In this document: positions 45,280-55,420 of the stretch, piece by piece | Layout of the letters: the number at the start of each line of letters is the position of its first letter | Numbering within the stretch: position 1 is the stretch's first letter | NCBI GenBank assembly: GCA_016748015.1 | Contig: JAAOMT010000675.1 | Coordinates: 756,314 to 820,313, forward strand | Direction of reading: 5' to 3' | From: Geosiphon pyriformis | Lineage: Eukaryota; Glomeromycota; Glomeromycetes; Archaeosporales; Geosiphonaceae | DNA: 64,000 bases | The notes under the pieces: model-generated | What the model was told of the DNA's origin: nothing | What the model saw: only the letters and a program-made list of their open reading frames with translations | The model's database searches: none | Position numbers and translations under genes: made by a program

Positions 45280-45917
45280 AAATGTAAAAAAATAGAATTC
45301 TGTCAAGGGAAACGTTTTTTATCCAGGCCTGGAGTCACTAACAGTTTTACTGAAATTGGTAGCTAATTAATTTCAAAACATTAGTTGGGTTTTGGGAATT
45401 TTCTAAGTACAATAATTAAAAAATTTGGTTTTTTGAATTATTTGATATTTATTTTTTTTTGTGTGTATAGAAATGGTTCTAAGTAATAAATCTAAAATAA
45501 GATACATTTTCTCGAAAAGAGAAGCTCTTTTTTTATACAACTTGTTGTAACACTATTCTATGAACTTGAACTTTGCTCTTTTCTACAATTTTGCTGAACT
45601 AAAGATATATTTTGGCAAACTACAAGTTATTTCTGTGAATTATTAGATATTTCGGTGAACTATCAATTATTTCAGGGAATTTCTACAAATTTCAGCGAAC
45701 TTTTGAATGTTACATATTTTGGGGTATTGTATGATTAATCATTGCACTTAGGTTATATTTGTGTTATGTACAAATTGGGTTATTAATTAAATGATAATTT
45801 TGGACATTTTGCTAATATAATAAGTGATAATTTAAAATAATAATATATGCTAATTAATGATAAGATTTATAAGGGTAATTTCATGCTAAACAATATCTCT
45901 AATTTCATCTGGTAACA
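44937..45917 (-). repeat. Element C 3' LTR
   Basis: 981 bp, from TGTTACCGG to GGTAACA. The TATA box is at 45529-45536. An array of TTTCGGTGAACT-like near repeats lies at about 45590-45710. Confidence 0.92.
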
Positions 45918-46605
45918 TAACCTCCTTCTCAAGACTGAGCTTCGTCAAAGTTCAAGTATTGTCTGTAATTTCCAGATAATAATCCAAAATTATTGAAGAA
46001 ATTTGGTCTGAAAATTGTTAAAATTTCAGTTCTGTAAGCTTTCCAATGTATTGAATTTTCAAAGGCTGTAAAATTGGGTTTTGTTGGACGTTTTCACAGG
46101 TGTGGAATAGGTCATAAAGTTTAAGAGCAGCTCTTAGTTTATAATGACTGTTTGTAGGTCCAGCTGTTGTCTTAAATTCATTGTGGAGTTGTTTCCGAAT
46201 AGCTTCTTTTGTGAGATTTGCTGTTGTAAGCTCCCATTTTTGTTCGTAAAGTGTTTTTCCAATGTAGAAATATCTATATATTGGAGTGTAGTCATAGTTT
46301 TCTTTGTTAAGACACAGTTGAAGTTTTTGTTGAATAGTAGTATTTAGTAGAATACTAATAGAAGTAAGCATTAAGTTTTCTCTTAAAGCAAGCTTTAAAA
46401 GTTCTGGCAGGTGAATTCCAGAATAACTCCTTGTGTTCTTCTTATATGGGTGATATTTTTGTAAATTTGGGACTAAATTTGTAACTACTTCTGTTTGGGT
46501 ATAATTAATGTGGCTTCCAATAACAGTAATAGATAATTCGGGTATTGTTTTTAAAGCTAACATTAGTTTTTGAGATAATTGTTAAATGTTTTGAGGAATA
46601 GTCAT
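45886..46605 (-). CDS. Element C ORF3, unknown protein after integrase
   Basis: 240 codons including the stop, from ATG 46605 (MTIPQNI, then TAA where Gln is expected) to TAG at 45886. The in-frame length is preserved. The uninterrupted 181-codon core (46018-46563) contains LPELLKLALRENLML, IYRYFYIGKTLYEQKWEL, KEAIRKQLHNEFKT and HYKLRAALKLYDLFHTC. Two later stops follow LTELKF and ITDNT, both of the Gln/Trp type. The last 11 codons read through the polypurine tract into the LTR. It is rich in Leu, Lys, Thr and Asn, with several predicted helices and no signal peptide or membrane span. It sits where env would be but has no env character. I do not recognise it. Confidence 0.8.
45918..45930 (-). 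promoter_or_regulatory. Element C polypurine tract
   Basis: On the minus strand GAGAAGGAGGTTA abuts the LTR start TGTTACC. It also codes for the end of ORF3. Confidence 0.85.
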
Positions 46606-46725
46606 TATAAGAGATTTGAAAATAAAAGAAAATTATTTTTGGTGTATGAGTTTTTATTATTTTTGCTTTGTTTTTGTGAGATTGTTTCTAAATTATAAGG
46701 AGATAACTATAATAATAAATTTAAG

Positions 46726-48111
46726 TTAAGTGTTCAAGTTGGGAGGTTGTTCAATGACAACTATTGGTTCTAAATTTCGAAGAATATCTTCGGAATTGAT
46801 TAAAAGGGAATGTGTACCAATTTGTGGAATTAATAGTTTAGGATTGTTTCTGGAATTATAGTGTTTTAAACAATCTTCATGTGCAACTTTTGCTAGGATT
46901 TTGTCATCAAGTCTTAGCTTGTATAATTCATTGCCTAGAATTTCATGGATAAAAAATGGTCCATCCTATTTATTTTCAAATTTTCCACTTCATTGTTTTT
47001 CGGCTTTAGTTCTGTGTAAGAGAATTTTGTTTCCAATTTTAAATTTATTGGTGACTGGTGGCAATTTGTTGTCATGCTGTTCTTTTTGTTAAGCTTGGGA
47101 GTGTTCAATGTGGGTTGCTGCTATTTGTTGTTTTCCTTCCAATGTGCTAAGCAGAGTGTAGGCTCTTCATTGTAGTGTTTCTTAAAAGTTGTTTTCATTA
47201 ATTGGCTGTACTGGGTATGTTTCTACTGTAAAACTAATTGGTAATATTGCTGTCCTTCCATAGGTTAAATCAAATGGTGTGTGTTTTGTGGTATCTTGTT
47301 TTAGTGTTCTATATGCTAGTAACACTGATAGAATAAAGATATTTTATTCCTGCTCAAAATCTGTTGAGACTTTGGCTAAAGATTCACACAATGTTCTGTT
47401 GAAATGTTCTACAAGTCTATTTGTTTGTGGATGGTAGGATGAAGATAATGGTCTTTTAACATTGAATTGTTCACAGATTTTTTGAATTAGATTGTTTACA
47501 AAATGTGTTCCTTGATTGGATAAAAGTTCGATTGGGTATTTGTGTCTACAAATAATGTCTTCGTAAATGAAGTTTGCTACTGATTTTGCATCTGCTTGTT
47601 AAATGGCTCTGGCTTCAGGCTATTTGGTAAGATAATCTACAGCTATTATAATATAATGGTTTCCTTGGTTTGTAATAGGTAGTGGTCCGACTAAATTGAT
47701 ACCAACTTGGTCAAAAGGCTGTCCAACTTTGATTGGATTTAAAGATTCTGTAGGGCGAGTTCCTCCTCTTCTTTGACAATTATCACAAGATTTAACATAT
47801 TCATGAATGTTATTTATCATTTAGGGCCAAAAGTAGTGTTCTAATGTTCTTTGAGTGGTGCTATCTTTTTCTAAATGTGCTGATAAAAGGTTTGAGTGCA
47901 TGTTGTATAAGATAGTTTTCTTCTTATTTTCTTGTATTAATCTGAGTAGTTTGTCTAGGTTTCTGAAGTTTTGATAATAAATGGTGTTGTTGTGTAGAAA
48001 ATATTGTTTGGTTTTTTGTTGTAATTGGTGTTTTTCATCTGAAGACCAATCTGTTGGAATTGTTAGTGTCTCCAAATATTGTTTAAGATTGTTGTAGTTT
48101 TCAGGGTTCAT
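46726..48111 (-). pseudogene. Element C integrase ORF
   Basis: 462 codons including the stop, from ATG 48111 (MNPENYNNLKQYLETL) to TAA 46726, the same length as in A. The HHCC domain ends CDNCQRR. VGINLVGP (Asp to Asn), LLSNQGTHF (Asp to Asn) and NRLVEHFNRTL (Glu kept). The C-terminal domain has KAEKQW and the ending RNLEPIVVI. Stops occur where Trp or Gln are expected, for example just before 47820. Confidence 0.9.
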
Positions 48112-48161
48112 TGTTTGTTGTTTTTGTTACTGCTAATTCAAATGGGTGTTGGTTTTGTGTT

Positions 48162-51100
48162 CTAATTTTGCCTCATTCTTGAGAGACAATTAACATTGGT
48201 GTAGAGTTTTCCTGGTTTGTAATGTACAATGTATCAGTAGTTGGCTAAAAATCCTGTCCATCAGGTTTGTTTGGCATTCAGCTGAGTAATTTTGTTTTGA
48301 AGCCATTTGAGTCCAATATTATCAGTAATAATATTGAATTCTTTGGGTCTGAGGTAAAGGTTGAAGTGATGTAAGGCCCAGATTACTGTTGCAGTTTCTA
48401 ATTCTGTTACAGGGTAGTTTTTTTTAGCTGGTTTCAATGTTCTGCTAGCATAAGCAATTACTCGCTTATTTCTATTGTCATTTAATTATAATAAGATGGC
48501 ACTAAAAGCAGTATAAGAGACATCTGTTGCTAACCGGAATTGGTTGCTGAAATCTAAATAGGCAAGAATTGGAGCTGTGGTTAGTTTTTCTTTGAGGATT
48601 TCAAATGCATTTTGGTGTTCAACAGTCTATTTTTATTCAATGTTTTTGGTGGTAAGCTGGTTGAGAAGTTTTGTGATTTCTGAGAATCTTTTAATAAACT
48701 TCCGATAGTAGAAGGCTAACCCTATGAATCCTCTTAGTTCTGTAGTATTTTGAGGAGTTTTGAAGTTTTTAACAGTGCTGATTTTTCCAGAGTCTGGTTT
48801 GATTCCATCTTTACTAATAATGTGACCAAAAAAGACCAAGCTTATTTTTCCAAAGTAGCATTTTTTGATGTTGAGTTTCAGTTCTGCTTTTCGTAATTGT
48901 TAAAAGACTTCTCGCAAGTGTTTTAAGTGTAATTCGAATGATGGAGAATAAACATCAGTATTATCAAGCTAAACGACTACTGACTTCCAAAGAAGTCTTT
49001 TGTACACAATATCTATTAATCTCTGAAATGTTGCTGGTGCATTGCATAATCCGAAAGGCATTATATTGAATTCGTAGTTTCCTCCTTGGATTGTGAAGGC
49101 TGTTTTGGGACAATCTTTGGGGTCCATAGCAACTTGTCAGTATCCACTTTCTAGATCTAGTGTTGAAAAGTATTTGGTCTTTTCAAGGACATCCAACATA
49201 TCATCAATTTGGGGAAGGGAATAGGCATCTTCAATGGTGACACTGTTGAGTTGTTGATAATCAACACAAAACTGTATCTTTCCATTTTTTTTTTTAACTA
49301 AGACCACAGATGAGGTCCATGAACTCATTGATGGTTGAATAAGCCCATTGTTGAGCATCTGTTATACTTCTTCATGGATAAATTAGTGACTTTCTGGAGC
49401 AACTTAGTAGGCTTGCTGTCACTTTGGTTTGGCATCTCCTGTGTAGATTTAATGTTGAACCAAATTGGTTCTTCCTAAGTTATTGTTGTTTTTGGCAAAA
49501 ATATCGGCAAATTCTGCAATTAGCTTTTTGAGCTGGCTCTGTTGTTATAGTTCAAGTTGTCTCATGTTGATTCGAGATAGTTTTTCTATGACAACATGGT
49601 AGTTTTCAGAGCTGGGGTTTGGGTTGATTTTTGGTAGTAAATGTCTAATAATTTCAGAAAAATCGGGGACTGTTTGGGGTAATTTTTGTTGAAAGATATT
49701 ACTGTGAATAATTCCAATTTCTAAGTTATTTAATAAAACTATGGAGAAATTGTTGGGATTGTAAAAAGTAACTCGAATTTTCTTTGTTTCTTCTGGAATA
49801 TAAATGTTTGGGATTGAGATATTATGTTCCAAGCAGATTTGTTCATTGGACTCAAAAATTTGTTGTGTGGTTGTTGGCTTTTCACAAGTGTAAATTTCAG
49901 GGTGTTCTCCAAAGGGTAAAATGGTAATTGGTTGTGGAAATCATAAAATCTGATAAGATTCTTTCTGTTTATTGAGGGCTATGTTTACTGGAACTGTGAA
50001 TTGTCCAGTTGAACCAAAACCTTGGGTTCCTCTTTCACTTTTTCCCAATAGTTCTCTTTGATTGACTAATTGTAAATCCAAAATGTTGATTAAGGGTAAA
50101 TAAATGGCTTGGGCAATTTTCTCGGCATGTTCAATCTTAAATGGCTTGTCAGTTTCGTTTTGGAGTATTACTGTTATGTTACCAGTATATCCAGCATCAA
50201 TTATTCCTCTTCTGACATTGATTCCTTTGCTTGTCAGAGAGAACTAGGAGGCGATTTGAACCATTGCTCTTGGCGAGATTTCGAGAGCAATTTTGAGGTT
50301 GATTTTTGTGAAAGATTTGGGTTTGAGAATGAGAGTATCCTTGTCTGGATATCTTAGGTCATATCCAGCATCAATTTCATGTGCTTTTTCAGATTTTATT
50401 CCTTGTCTGTGGTTGTTGAAGTATTTGAGTTGTAAGACAGACTGATTTTTGATAAGATAAATGAGTGTTGTTTTAATTTCTTCTGTTGCTTCAGGTTCTC
50501 CAAATTCAATTTTATATTCATCACTTTTGCTGGACAAGGGAATGCTAAGAGCATAGCATTCAAAACACCATTGTTTATTACAAGACATTATGCATTCCTT
50601 ACATAATTTAATGTTCATTTGTTCTAGCCGTTGAGCTTGAGCTTCTTTAGTTAGGTAAGTGTAACTTGCAATTTGATGGTACACTTCTACTTCATCTTCA
50701 TAATTGAATCCAGCTAATTCTATGGTGTATTCAATGTATTCTGCTTCTTTCATTTAATGAACATCTTCTTTGGTAGCTCTATTAACTAATGCCATTGCTA
50801 AGTTGAAAATCATCTCAGCATTATAGGAGTAGTGATAAAGTTTGTTGAGAGTATTGTTGTATGTTGTATCAAAAAGTGTTCCTCTTTTGACTTTTTCTGA
50901 AATTGATAAAGCATATTGGCAGGTTTGATTGCAGACTCCTTCTCTCATTGCTACATTAATTCAATTGTATTCTTCTGGTAACATATCTCCACAAGTCAAA
51001 CAAAGGGTGTTGTCCTATTTTCTACTTCTTTTTATTAGATAGCTCTATCATTTTCTGTGGCAAGCTTTGCAGTAATAACAAGTATGATTTTCATATTCTT

Positions 51101-51890
51101 CTTCAGGTGAAATGCAGGCTCCCATTGAAGAAAGTTTCTTGTGGCAGTCTTTGCATTTGAGTGAAATGTAAGAGTGTCATTTCTTTGGTTCTGGTTTAGA
51201 ATATGAAATGTTCTATTCAGGGGTTTTTGATTCCTCTGGATATGATTTTGTTGCAAAATATGTTTGCTCAGTTTCTTCAGCCCAGTTAAATGTTGATTCA
51301 AAGGCCATAAATGTTTCGACTACAGGCTTTTCTTCCTCCTTTTCAAATTTGAAAACAGGGGCTTTCTCCAATCGTTTGTTGAATGTACCACAAGTAGTGA
51401 GTACTCGGGCATGTTGTCCTTGATATGAGAGTTGTAATTCTTGAGTTTTCCAGTCTAATTTTGCATTGGCTTTTTGAAGCCAATCATTTCCGACAAGGGC
51501 TTGATACTGGGGCACATCCATTATAAGAACTTTGACTGGAATGGTGATTCCATCAAGAGTAAACAGAAAATTGTCAATTTCTTCTATGAGAGTCTTTTTC
51601 ATGCTATTAGCAGTGACGATTACTGTCTGAGCTGGTCGGTCAACATTTTTCTTTAACTGTTGTATCAACTGGTAGGTAATAATGCTTCCAGCAGATCTAC
51701 TGTCTAGAATCAAGCGAATTGCTTTTTCTTCGACTTCTGCTTCAGTGTATATAACAGTAATTGCTTTTTGTTTGTTGGCAGCTGCATTGCTGAGCAGGAA
51801 TAGTGACTCATTTGCTTCGAACTCAAAAGAGAATATATCTAAAAGGTTGGCGTTTTCAGCAATTCTGGCTGGTAAGATTATGGTAGGAGT
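48162..51890 (-). pseudogene. Element C pol: protease, Cys-rich, dUTPase, RT, RNase H
   Basis: One minus frame runs through the region. Protease near 51213-51890 has IRLILDSRSAGSIITYQL (DSG to DSR) and ALVGNDWLQKAN. The Cys-rich segment about 50550-51200 shows CKNC (in part), CLTC, CNQTCQYAL and LCKECIMSC with CFEC. dUTPase about 50050-50400 has IDAGYDLRYPDKD, IIDAGYTGNI, KIAQAIYLPL and RGTQGFGST; motif 2 is damaged. The beta-rich domain is at 49545-49832 (ISIPNIYIPEETKKI). RT is about 48640-49358 with stop-LDNTDVY at the active site. RNase H ends SRMRQN before TAG 48162. Confidence 0.92.
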
Positions 51891-53766
51891 ATAGAAAGGG
51901 TTTTGTTGTCATGCTGCAGCTCTAGCTTCCGAGAGTGCAGTATGATAAAAATTCTGTTCTTCTGGCATTGGGTTGAATGTAATAGTTGTTGGGTCTTGGT
52001 TAAACAGAATTTTAGGAAACCAATTGGTTGTTTGAACTAATTCTATTGTTGTTTATTTGGGATTGGTTTTGTGGTGTGAATTGATTTTGTGTAATCAATC
52101 TTCAAGCAGATACTTGATAATGTTGTGTGAGTGGTTGTTGGTATTGCTGTTGGATTGGCTATAGGGTGGGCTGATAATAGTTATTTTGGTATTGGGGTCT
52201 TGGTAGATAGTAAGCTGGTGGTAGTGGTTGATAATAAGATTGCTGTGGTGGAGGGTAACATTGATTACTCCTATTTTGTTGGTCTCATTGTAGCTTTCTG
52301 CAATCTCTTTTCCAGTGGCCAGGAATTCCACAGTAATGGCAATTCTGAGGCTGGTTATTAGAGAGTGATTTGAAGTTATTTTGATTTCATCTTTGGAGTG
52401 GTTGATATCTTTGGGGTTGCTGTTGTTGTTGGTTGGTGAAATAGTTTTCAGCTGCTAAGCTGGTTTTTCCAATGGCCAAGTTTACAAGTTTTATGTGATT
52501 GGCCTCTTCTATGGCCATTTCATATCTCTTTGCACGCTATATAGCAGAGTTTAAATCTTCTGAGGCATGTAGGCAAACCTTTTTAATCAGTTTATCCTTT
52601 AAACCAGCAATAAATTGATCCAAAATTTGAGCATTAGAATAATAATCATTAGTTTTAAGTTGGCGAATTTGTCTGAGAAGTTTGTTGAATTTCTCAATAT
52701 AAGTCATAACAGATTCAAAGGGTTCTTGTTTGATATTGTGAAAACAATTTCAAAGAGTAATGGAGGTGTTGTTATCAGTGAATTGTTCTAAGAAGGCAGT
52801 TTTGAAAGCTGTTCAGTCATTAAAAAGAGTGGTCAAGTTTTCAAACCATTTGCCTGCTGTTTTTTTGAGAAAGTAGGAAATTGTTCTTAACATTCTGGCA
52901 GTATTTCATCTATTTGCATCTCTAGCTTTAGTAATTTGGTTGAGCCATTCTTGGGGACTGGTCTCAATATTTTCTCCATTAAATTTGGGAATTTTTGCAA
53001 TATAAGCTGTCATTTTGTCTTCTTTCTTATTATCTATTAATTCACTTTCTTCTTCGGATTCTACTTTTTCTTCAATAGTTTCAGAAACGTTTTCTTTGTT
53101 GGCTAATGTTTCAAAGTGTTCACTTGTGTTTTCTGCTAAATAGTCAAGAAGATTGGTACTAGTCTGAAGAGTTTCTTGTTGTCTGGTGGGACTTTTGGGT
53201 AATGTATAATCTTCTAGTCTTGAAAATTGATTTAAAGGTAAATTAGGAGTTTCTGCTTATGCAAGTGAAGCTGAAAAAGATGTAATAGTAAGTGGGAGTT
53301 TTGAACTGGTTCCTTGTTCAGGTGTTTGTAAGTTTTTGGCAGTTGTTTTTGGTAGTATTGGAGTATTTGGGGTGGTTTTTGAGTATTGCTTCAATTTTTG
53401 TTTGCCTTTGTTGCTTGTTTCTGTCTTTGATTCAAAGTCAAAAAAGTATTTAAACTGTACTGGGTATTTTTTTTCACAATACTCAATAATGTTAAAATTA
53501 AATTCTTGGAAGTAGGTAGCAAGTGTTTTACTGTTCAGATCTTCTGTTCCCAATTGTGAATAGTGCACTAAATTATTGTAGAGATTGCTTCTAACTTCTG
53601 AAATGTTGTAGTTTCCAAAAAGATAATTGTTGATGCAGTTTTCAATGTATTGGTATACTGATTTCTTGACAACTTTAAATCCGTTTGGAATGTTGAATCT
53701 TTGCTTGCAGTGTGTGTAAATTGACTGGTAATACCCTAGAGTTGTTGTGTTTAGTGTAGTCGCCAC
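51891..53766 (-). pseudogene. Element C gag
   Basis: It opens at GTG 53766 (ATTLNTTTLGYYQS), with a long open stretch to 53257 (SVYQYIENCINNYLFGNY, VRSNLYNNLVHYSQLG). Further blocks are an acidic linker, KIPKFNGENIETSPQEWL and a capsid-like domain. An intact CCHC knuckle (CHYCGIPGHWKRDC, 52300-52341) is followed by a Pro/Tyr/Gln-rich tail with PPAY at 52210-52221. An ATG at 53797 (MEITQQQQ) lies 31 nt upstream in another frame. Several stops (Gln/Trp type) and frame changes occur in the middle. Confidence 0.87.
52300..52341 (-). other. Zinc knuckle in element C gag
   Basis: CHYCGIPGHWKRDC, all four ligands present. Confidence 0.93.
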
Positions 53767-53800
53767 TTTGAATTTGTTGTTGCTGTGTTATTTCCATGGG

Positions 53801-53809
53801 AGAGCACCA
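53801..53809 (-). promoter_or_regulatory. Element C primer binding site
   Basis: On the minus strand TGGTGCTCT follows the LTR after TT. Confidence 0.7.
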
Positions 53810-53811
53810 AA

Positions 53812-54713
53812 TATTACCAGAGGTTTTTGGTCTTTTTTCTTGAATGTTGTAACTGTTTGTTGGTTGCAAATTCACGTTTTCTAAAAGTAGTTGAACTTCC
53901 AGTAACTGAATTTATCTTCAAATTATTTCCTATAATTTGAACTGCTAGGCTTATAAGTGGAATGGCCAATTCTGTGCCAGTTGCTTTGTGTAGTTACATT
54001 GTAGTAAATATCAACTCTTTCCCAGGAATTGCTTGTTTAAAAGCTCACTAAAATATGTAGTTACTTTGCTGTGAAAGTCAACTCTTCTACAAAAATCTCG
54101 TCTGTAGGCTACCCTAATAATTATAATAAGAAAATAAAAGAAAGAAAATAAAAAAAATGTAAAAGAAATAGAGTTCTGTTAAGGGAAACGTTTTCTATCC
54201 AGGCCTGAAGTCACTAACAGTTTTACTGAAATTGGTAGCTAATCAATTTCAAAACATTAGTTGGGTTTTGAGAATTTTCCAAGTGCAATAATTAAAGAAT
54301 TTGGTTTTTTGAATTATTTGATATTTATTTCTTTTTGTGTGTGTAGAAATGGTTCTAAGTAATAAATCTAAAGTAAGATACATTTTCTTGAAGAGAGAAA
54401 CTCTTCTTTTATACAACTTGTTGTAACACTATTCTATGAACTTGAACTTTGCTCTTTTCTACAATTTTGCTGAACTAAAGATACATTTCGGTGAACTTTT
54501 GAATGTTACATATTTCGAGATATTGCATGATTGATCATTGCACTTAGGTTACATTTGTGTTATGTACAAATTGGGTTATTAATTAAATGATAATTTTGGA
54601 CATTTTGCTAATGTAATAAGTAATAATTTAAAACAATAATATATGCTAATTAATGATAAGATTTATAAGGGTAATTTCATGCTAAACAATATCTCTAATT
54701 TCATCTGATAACA
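53812..54713 (-). repeat. Element C 5' LTR
   Basis: 902 bp, from TATTACCAG (TG to TA) to GATAACA. It is about 80 bp shorter than its partner because part of the TTTCGGTGAACT-like array is missing near 54480-54500. The TATA box is at 54406-54413. Confidence 0.92.
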
Positions 54714-55420
54714 TTACTAATAACTGTATTTTGCTTTTTTGTCAGGTTTTCTATTGAAAATTTTTTTGAAAATATCATAGTAAGACCAGCAGATTAGCTT
54801 GCCATTTACAATGATTCCTTTTTTGTTAGCTTTAATATTGTCTAATGACATGTTATTGCTGGTAAAGCTGGTATAAGCAAGTTTAGCAGTTTTTTCTTGT
54901 TCTTTTTGTTCTTCTTGTTTTTTTTCTTCATTGTTTTTTTCATTATTTGATTCATCTGATTGCTCATCTTTTTAACTCTGCTTAGGTACTGGAAGGATTG
55001 TTCAATGATAATACTTAACCACAATGGGCTTCTCATTACATCTGATGATTAGCTTACAAAGTTTATAATCAAATAGTGCTTTGGCTTTTTTAAGCCACTT
55101 ATTGTTAACAATTATGGTGTACTTTTTTGCTTTAGATGCTTTTATGTTAGTTTCAATGCTGATGCTATTAATACAAATAGGAATAGCTTTGGCAATATCA
55201 AGCTCTTTTTTTTGTCATCATGCACATTAGTTATAAGTCTGGTTAAGAGTTCATCAATTTTTTTACCAATGACTTTCAAAAAATATTTAGCAATAATACT
55301 AACAAATAATCTACTGTTTAGAATCAAGTCAATGAAATAGCCAGCTACTTGTGCTTTGCAGATTAGAGGGGTAACATTACTATTGTTAGTGAATTCAGTT
55401 TGTTAAGAGTGCTTATTGGT
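54714..55420 (-). pseudogene. Element E protease fragment and acidic linker
   Basis: Third Ty3/gypsy family. The minus strand reads LILNSRLFVSIIAKYFL (retroviral aspartic protease with DSG changed to NSR), then IVNNKWLKKAKALFDYKL. An acidic, Glu/Asn-rich stretch (around 54880-54990) and TSFTSNNMSLDNIKANKK with IIVNGKLICWSYYDIF follow. The frame stops where the element C LTR begins, so RT and integrase are missing. Confidence 0.82.

Larger units (their letters stand above)
44937..54713 (-). mobile_element. Ty3/gypsy LTR retrotransposon C, full length
   Basis: 9777 bp with two LTRs, in the A/B family. It has the most readable gag and ORF3 of that family. The flanks are different elements (F gag on the left, E protease on the right), and the adjacent bases (ACAT and TTAC) do not form a duplication. 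Protease DSG is DSR, RT YLDD is stop-LDN, integrase has Asn, Asn, Glu. Confidence 0.95.

Noticed and set aside
45886-46605. ORF3 as an envelope gene
   Set aside because: No signal peptide, no membrane span, no cysteine pattern; hydrophilic throughout.
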